This document shows positions 58,580-64,000 of a DNA stretch of 64,000 nucleotides, in pieces. Source of the DNA: Bacteroidota bacterium (GTDB lineage: Bacteria; Bacteroidota; Bacteroidia; Chitinophagales; Chitinophagaceae). Below the pieces are notes generated by a model that made no database searches, had not been told where the DNA came from, and was given only the letters and a program-made list of their open reading frames with translations. The first letter of the stretch is position 1, and every line of letters starts with the position of its first letter. Location of the stretch: contig JABDBG010000002.1 of the NCBI GenBank assembly GCA_013288745.1, forward strand, positions 1-64,000, given 5' to 3'. Made by a program: the position numbers and the translations under genes.

Positions 58580-59284
58580 TTATGATTGTGCAATCATATT
58601 AGTTGTAATAATATCGCTCGCAATTATTCCATCCTTCAAGCGAACAACACGTTTTGCATAATTTGCGATGTCTTCTTCATGCGTTACTAAAATAACAGTG
58701 TTGCCGTCATTATGTATCTTAGTAAGGATATCCATTATTTCGTAAGATGTTTTAGAATCAAGGTTACCTGTTGGTTCATCTGCTAAAATAATAGAAGGAT
58801 TATTGATAAGTGCCCTCGCAATGGCAACTCGCTGGCATTGTCCGCCACTTAATTCATTTGGTTTATGATGACTGCGGTCGTCTAACCTAACTTTAGTTAA
58901 GACTTCCATCGCCCTTTCCAGTCTTTCTTTCTTTTCAATACCACTGTAGATAAGTGGGAGGGCAACATTTTCTATAGCAGTTAAACGCGGCAATAAATTA
59001 AATTGTTGAAAAACAAACCCGATCTCTTTATTGCGAACTTCGGCAAGGTCATTATCAGGCATGCCGCTTACGTCTTTTCCATTCAAAATATATTTACCAC
59101 TTGTAGGAGAATCGAGACAACCCAATATATTCATCAGGGTTGATTTTCCCGAACCGCTTGGTCCCATCAAAGCCACGTATTCATTTTTATAAATATCGAT
59201 ATTGATACCTTTCAATACCTGCAATTCTTGCTTACCCAAGTAATAACTTTTGTTGATATCTTCTAAATGAATAATGCCCTGCAT
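58580..59284 (-). CDS. MacB-type ABC transporter ATP-binding protein
   Basis: '[25 protein letters not shown]', '[32 protein letters not shown]'. Confidence 0.94.
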   Translation of the reverse strand: MQGIIHLEDINKSYYLGKQELQVLKGINIDIYKNEYVALMGPSGSGKSTLMNILGCLDSPTSGKYILNGKDVSGMPDNDLAEVRNKEIGFVFQQFNLLPRLTAIENVALPLIYSGIEKKERLERAMEVLTKVRLDDRSHHKPNELSGGQCQRVAIARALINNPSIILADEPTGNLDSKTSYEIMDILTKIHNDGNTVILVTHEEDIANYAKRVVRLKDGIIASDIITTNMIAQS

Positions 59285-59287
59285 TTT

Positions 59288-59398
59288 TTAATTAATAATT
59301 GATAATTAATAATTTCTTGGTTGATGGTGTCTGTACTAAATAGTAATACTTCAATAATTTGAAGGAATTATTAATTACTGATTATTAATTCTTAATTA
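59288..59398. repeat. imperfect long inverted repeat, right arm overlaps gatC stop
   Basis: TTAATTAATAATTGATAATTAATAATTTCTT (59288-59318) / GGAATTATTAATTACTGATTATTAATTCTTAATTA (59364-59398). Confidence 0.85.
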
Positions 59399-59675
59399 CC
59401 TTAGGTACCTTAAAGAATTGCTCATCATGCATAGGCGCATTCTTTAACGCCAGCTCTCTGCTTATACTGCCTTGTACCTCATCTGCTCTTAAAACATTCA
59501 CATTATCACTCATATGCAATAATGGCTCAACACCCGTAGTGTCTAATTCATTTAATTGATCGATGAACTGTATCATATTCTGCAGATCGCTTTTAATAGC
59601 GGCTTTTTCTGTAGCATTAAATTGTAACCTTGACAGGCTCGCTAACTTATCTATTAATTGGTCATTTACTTCCAT
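59385..59675 (-). CDS. gatC: aspartyl/glutamyl-tRNA amidotransferase subunit C
   Basis: 'DKLASLSRLQFNATEKAAIKSDLQNMIQFIDQLNELDTTGVEPLLH'. Confidence 0.93.
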   Translation of the reverse strand: MEVNDQLIDKLASLSRLQFNATEKAAIKSDLQNMIQFIDQLNELDTTGVEPLLHMSDNVNVLRADEVQGSISRELALKNAPMHDEQFFKVPKVIKN

Positions 59676-59725
59676 AGATCAAAAGTAGTAAGATTTTACT
59701 ACTTAAATATTATCTTCGCGGACTT

Positions 59726-60730
59726 ATGAGCGGTCAAAAAGAAATAGTAATGAGTGGCATTCGCCCCACGGGTTTTTTGCATTTAGGCAATTACTTTGGG
59801 GCTATTCGCAATTATGTACGCATGCAGGAAGAATTTAACTGCTTTTTTATGGTGGCAGACCTGCATTCACTAACCACACATCCCGATACGAAGGAATTAA
59901 AAGCTAATGTACATAGGGTTTTGGCAGAAAATATTGCCTGTGGATTAGATCCTGATAAAGTAGCCTTGTATTGCCAGAGTCATGTGCACGAAACATCGGA
60001 ATTATACCTGTATTTAAATATGATGGCCTATAAAGGTGAGTTGGAAAAGACAACCACTTTTAAAGACAAAGTTCGCCAGAATCCTGAAAATGTTAATGCG
60101 GGTTTATTAACCTATCCTGTTTTACAAACAGCAGATATTGTATTGCACCGCGCAAAATATGTTCCCGTTGGGAAAGACCAGGAGCAGCATTTGGAAATGG
60201 CGAGGAATTTTGTGAACCGTTTCAACCACCGCTATGGCGAAGTTTTTCCTGAGCCTGTTGCCTTTAATTATAATGAAGAATTAGTGAAAGTACCTAGCCT
60301 TGATGGCACAGGCAAAATGAGTAAGAGTGAGAACCAACTGGCAACTTTATACCTGGCAGATGACGATGAAATGATCCGTAAAAAAGTAATGAAGGCAAAA
60401 ACAGATGGCGGCCCAACAGAAAAAAATTCAACTAAGCCTGATTATATCGAGAACATTTTTGGATTGATGAAGCTAGTGAGTAGTGAAGATGTGATTAAAA
60501 AATATGCCGGTGATTTCGATAATTGCACCATTCGTTATGGTGATATGAAAAAACAACTGGGAGAAGATATGGTGAACTTTATTTCTCCCATCAGAAATAA
60601 GGTAGATGCGATATTGCAGAACGAGAAATATTTAAAGGAAGTAATGGAGCAAGGTGCCGAAAAGGCAAGAAAAAGCGCCAGGGCAACGATGGAACTTGTA
60701 AGAACAGCTATTGGCCTGAACTATTATTAA
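59726..60730 (+). CDS. trpS: tryptophanyl-tRNA synthetase
   Basis: 'SGIRPTGFLHLGNYFGAIRNYV', 'DGTGKMSKSENQ' (KMSKS). Confidence 0.97.
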   Translation: MSGQKEIVMSGIRPTGFLHLGNYFGAIRNYVRMQEEFNCFFMVADLHSLTTHPDTKELKANVHRVLAENIACGLDPDKVALYCQSHVHETSELYLYLNMMAYKGELEKTTTFKDKVRQNPENVNAGLLTYPVLQTADIVLHRAKYVPVGKDQEQHLEMARNFVNRFNHRYGEVFPEPVAFNYNEELVKVPSLDGTGKMSKSENQLATLYLADDDEMIRKKVMKAKTDGGPTEKNSTKPDYIENIFGLMKLVSSEDVIKKYAGDFDNCTIRYGDMKKQLGEDMVNFISPIRNKVDAILQNEKYLKEVMEQGAEKARKSARATMELVRTAIGLNYY

Positions 60731-60835
60731 AAAAATAAAAAATCCAGAACCCAAATACGGAAAATATTGTATAATTTGAACGCCTGTTGATCTATATACC
60801 CTACGCATCTGAAAACGGGAACTTTATAAATTATT

Positions 60836-61471
60836 ATGGCAAAGACAAAAAAACCTAAGCATATTGCTATAGCCGGAAATATAGGCGCCGGTAAAACTAC
60901 GTTAACAGAATTGCTTAGCAAACATTATAAATGGATACCTCAATTTGAAGATGTGGATCACAATCCATATTTAAACGATTTCTACGAGGATATGCCCCGA
61001 TGGAGTTTTAACCTGCAGATATATTTCCTGAACAGCAGGTTGAATAATTTATTAGATATTCAGCGAGGAACAGAAACAATTATTCAGGACAGAACGATCT
61101 ATGAAGATGCCAACATCTTTGCACCAAACCTGCACGATATGGGCCTGATGGGCAAACGCGATTTTACAAATTATTATAATTTTTTCGAGACCCTGAAATC
61201 GATGGTTCAACCTCCCGATCTTTTGATCTATTTAAAAGCATCGGTACCAACATTGGTAGCGCAGATACAAAAGCGTGGGAGAGAATATGAAGAAAATATT
61301 CGCCTTGATTATTTAAAAAAGCTGAATGATTATTATAATAACTGGATAGAAAATTATAAAGAAGGACCGTTATTGATCATCGATGCCAACACCAATAAGT
61401 TTGCAGAGAACGAAGAACATTTAGGACAGATCATTTCTCAAATAGATTCTACCTTATTCGGGCTTTTCTAA
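60836..61471 (+). CDS. deoxynucleoside kinase
   Basis: 'HIAIAGNIGAGKTTLTELLSKHY', 'IIQDRTIYEDANIFA'. Confidence 0.93.
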   Translation: MAKTKKPKHIAIAGNIGAGKTTLTELLSKHYKWIPQFEDVDHNPYLNDFYEDMPRWSFNLQIYFLNSRLNNLLDIQRGTETIIQDRTIYEDANIFAPNLHDMGLMGKRDFTNYYNFFETLKSMVQPPDLLIYLKASVPTLVAQIQKRGREYEENIRLDYLKKLNDYYNNWIENYKEGPLLIIDANTNKFAENEEHLGQIISQIDSTLFGLF

Positions 61472-62127
61472 AAAGTTACAATGCCATTTTTTATTGCGTA
61501 GATAGCTAAGCCAACCCTGCTTTTTACATTCAGTTTAATAAAAAGAGAATCCCGGTGATTATCGATCATGCGTGGCGTTAGCTTCATAATATCAGCGATC
61601 TCTTTATAGGTCATATCTGTACTGGCTAATTTCAAAAATTCAATTTCAATACCATTTAATATCGATTTGTCTAAGGAAGAATTATTAGCATGATTGATCT
61701 GAAATAAGGTAGCCAGTTTACCTGTCACACCATGGGAATAATGATACTCGCCATTGGCAACAGCAGTAATAGCCGATTTCAATTCGTCAGGATGTACATC
61801 TTTTTTTAAAAAGCCTTTTACACCAAGCTGTAATAAACGTATCAACGCAATTTCAGAATCGTACATAGTCAATATCAGCACACCAATTTGAGGATACTTA
61901 TCATGCAACCATTTAGCCGTATCATAACCGTCCATCTCGGGCATGTTAAGATCAAGCAATACAATAGAGGGAACATTGCCATGCTCAATTTCATGCACTA
62001 ATTCTTTACCGTTGCCGGCTACATTCATTACATGGCAGTCATCAAAAGTATTAATAAGGGAAGCAAGGGCATCTCGCAAGAGGACATGATCGTCTACTAA
62101 TATTACGTTGTAGGGTTTAGGGTGCAT
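61468..62127 (-). CDS. LuxR/NarL-family response regulator
   Basis: 'YNVILVDDHVLLRDALASLI', 'VLLDLNMPEMDG', HTH 'MTYKEIADIMKLTPRMIDNHRDSLFIKLNVKSRVGLAIYA'; start at MHPKPYN. Confidence 0.93.
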   Translation of the reverse strand: MHPKPYNVILVDDHVLLRDALASLINTFDDCHVMNVAGNGKELVHEIEHGNVPSIVLLDLNMPEMDGYDTAKWLHDKYPQIGVLILTMYDSEIALIRLLQLGVKGFLKKDVHPDELKSAITAVANGEYHYSHGVTGKLATLFQINHANNSSLDKSILNGIEIEFLKLASTDMTYKEIADIMKLTPRMIDNHRDSLFIKLNVKSRVGLAIYAIKNGIVTF

Positions 62128-62230
62128 AAATAAAGTTTTTCGTGGTATTGGATAGAATGGAAAGATAAATAAAAATGCAACAATAGTGTTACTTTTAACT
62201 ATCAATAATTTATAAAAAATCAGAACAGTC

Positions 62231-62521
62231 ATGTTAACAAATAACGACATACTTAAAAAATTGCGCGTAGCGCTCTCTTTACATACAGAAGACATCATAC
62301 AAATATTAGCTTTAGCAGATTTTGAGATCAGTAAAGGCGCTTTAGGAGATATTTTTAGAAACGAAGACCAGCCGGGTTATATGGAAGCAGGCGATCAGCT
62401 CTTAAGAAATTTTTTAAATGGATTGATCATTTATAAAAGAGGAAAGTTCCCTAACGCTAAGCCACAACCTAAAGATGATAATGGAGATGTTGGTCCGCAA
62501 CGTAAAGACAGACCTGAATAG
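62231..62521 (+). CDS. DUF1456 family protein
   Basis: 'NNDILKKLRVALSLHTEDIIQILALADFEISKGALGDIFR', 'LRNFLNGLI'. Confidence 0.85.
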   Translation: MLTNNDILKKLRVALSLHTEDIIQILALADFEISKGALGDIFRNEDQPGYMEAGDQLLRNFLNGLIIYKRGKFPNAKPQPKDDNGDVGPQRKDRPE

Positions 62522-62535
62522 TAATATTGCTGTGA

Positions 62536-63795
62536 TTATTTCGAATCCTTCATCACTATCTGAATAGTATCTCTATTCTGCTGGCTCAATAATTTTATTT
62601 TTCCTTTGGTCAATTCTTGTATAACCGCATCTGTAAAATGTCTTACCGTTAAAAGCGTCAAATGTTTTTCTAACTGCACATCAAACATCTCGCCTGCTGA
62701 CAGTGCCAGCTTTTCAATTTTCTCGGGCTTATCGTCCAAACAATACAAAATACTAATGGCGCCGTTCTGAGACAGGTTGGGCCTGATCTTTATAGTTTCG
62801 AATAATTCGTACAGTTTACCAACAGGTTTTTCTTCCACAAAAGAAAAATCTTTCGAGCGAAGCTCCATCAACACCTGTTTTTCTTTTACAACAATAATAG
62901 GAGGTAAGCCCTGTACCGCTTTTTTACTAATGATCGTTCCCGTTAGTTCGGGTTTTAAAAAACAACGTACATGCAGGGGAATATTTTTATTCTCAATCGG
63001 TTTGATCGTTTTAGGATGTATCACCTGTGCACCATAATAAGCCATCTCGATCACTTCGCCATAACTTAACTCGTTAATGATTGTTGCATCAGGAAATTTT
63101 TTGGGATCGGCATTAAAAACACCATCTACATCTTTCCATATTGTCTGACTTTCTGCATTCAGCATATTTGCAAAAATGGCGGCGGAATAATCGCTTCCTT
63201 CTCGGCCTAAAGTAGTGCTTTCATTTTCATCTGTTGCGCCAATAAATCCTTGCGTAATAACTATTTTTTCTTTAGAGAAAAGTGGCAAGATATTTTTTTT
63301 AACTTTATGTTCTGTCACTTTCCAATCGATCGTTGCTTCTCTAAAATTATCATCGGTACTAAATATATCTCTTACATCAACCCAGGTATTTTTAATATGG
63401 ACTGAATTAAAATAGTCGCTGATAATAGCGGTACTCAATAATTCACCGCAACAAACTATCTGGTCATAATAGTAATCATAATCCCTTACAGGTTTATCAT
63501 GCAATAACCATTCTACTTCAGTAAAAAGATCACTTAAAGTAGCTACTTTTTTCAATCCTAATTTTTCTACAAGTGTTAAATGTTCCAGCTTTATCTCGGT
63601 AAAAAAATCAAGAGCTTCCTCTTTATTGCCGGCAAAAAAAGATTCGGCCACCTGCTCCAAAGCGTTGGTGGTTTTGCCGATGGCAGATATTATTATTAAA
63701 ATATCATCGCCTTTGAACGATTCAATTATTTTACCTGCATTTTTTATCCTTTCGATACTGTTAATACTGGCGCCGCCAAATTTAAAAACCTTCAT
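62536..63795 (-). CDS. aspartate kinase
   Basis: 'MKVFKFGGASI', 'TLGREGSDYSAAIFANMLNAESQTIWKDVDGVFNADPK'. Confidence 0.93.
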   Translation of the reverse strand: MKVFKFGGASINSIERIKNAGKIIESFKGDDILIIISAIGKTTNALEQVAESFFAGNKEEALDFFTEIKLEHLTLVEKLGLKKVATLSDLFTEVEWLLHDKPVRDYDYYYDQIVCCGELLSTAIISDYFNSVHIKNTWVDVRDIFSTDDNFREATIDWKVTEHKVKKNILPLFSKEKIVITQGFIGATDENESTTLGREGSDYSAAIFANMLNAESQTIWKDVDGVFNADPKKFPDATIINELSYGEVIEMAYYGAQVIHPKTIKPIENKNIPLHVRCFLKPELTGTIISKKAVQGLPPIIVVKEKQVLMELRSKDFSFVEEKPVGKLYELFETIKIRPNLSQNGAISILYCLDDKPEKIEKLALSAGEMFDVQLEKHLTLLTVRHFTDAVIQELTKGKIKLLSQQNRDTIQIVMKDSK

Positions 63796-64000
63796 CTGTA
63801 CTACTTGTTATTTGGGTTGATTGAGTTAATTCGTTTAATTTAGCCCTCTCAAATAATTTGCAAAAGTCGTAATTCTTAGCTAATTATAGCAAGTATTTAA
63901 AATGCTATTTTGAGAACGGCAAATGACAAATATTTGAAAAGATATTTTTTTACTTAAATTGCTCTGCTATTAGGCAGATTGGCTATGCAAAAAACAATTA

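Noticed and set aside
63796-64000. Lysine riboswitch upstream of aspartate kinase
   Set aside because: No recognisable lysine-riboswitch core by eye; needs cmscan

Overview
64 kb of a low-GC Bacteroidota chromosome (probably Chitinophagaceae-like, judged from protein families, TAnnTTTG-like promoters and lipoprotein signals). Most of it is ordinary. Main blocks: (i) 1-13.3 kb surface-polysaccharide locus with a CDP-glucose 4,6-dehydratase branch, two C-methyltransferase-like proteins, gmd and several glycosyltransferases; (ii) 13.3-36.1 kb housekeeping genes (YfhO, ABC exporter, DUF3276, pgi, msrA, ACBP, RRM protein, MFS, Mur ligase, parE/parC); (iii) 36.1-41.1 kb AT-rich accessory island after parC: an OLD/RecF-like ATPase with a C-terminal RHxxxH motif plus a coiled-coil partner gene, a frameshifted XRE regulator, a RAYT (REP-associated Y1 transposase) bracketed by REP-like hairpins, and three copies of a ~45-bp repeat each next to REP-like fragments; (iv) 41-49.7 kb small stress genes, lipoproteins and an ABC exporter; (v) 50-54.8 kb five-gene type III polyketide synthase operon; (vi) 55-64 kb housekeeping (lolD-like, cobO/pduO-like, gatC, trpS, dNK, response regulator, aspartate kinase). 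I saw no rRNA, tRNA or CRISPR array by eye. The best candidates for something undescribed are the ATPase/coiled-coil pair, the RAYT/REP/45-bp repeat complex, a multi-stem structured element at ~49.77-49.9 kb, and a class of intergenic 'iterated-word' inverted repeats. All homology calls are from reading protein motifs; no searches were run.
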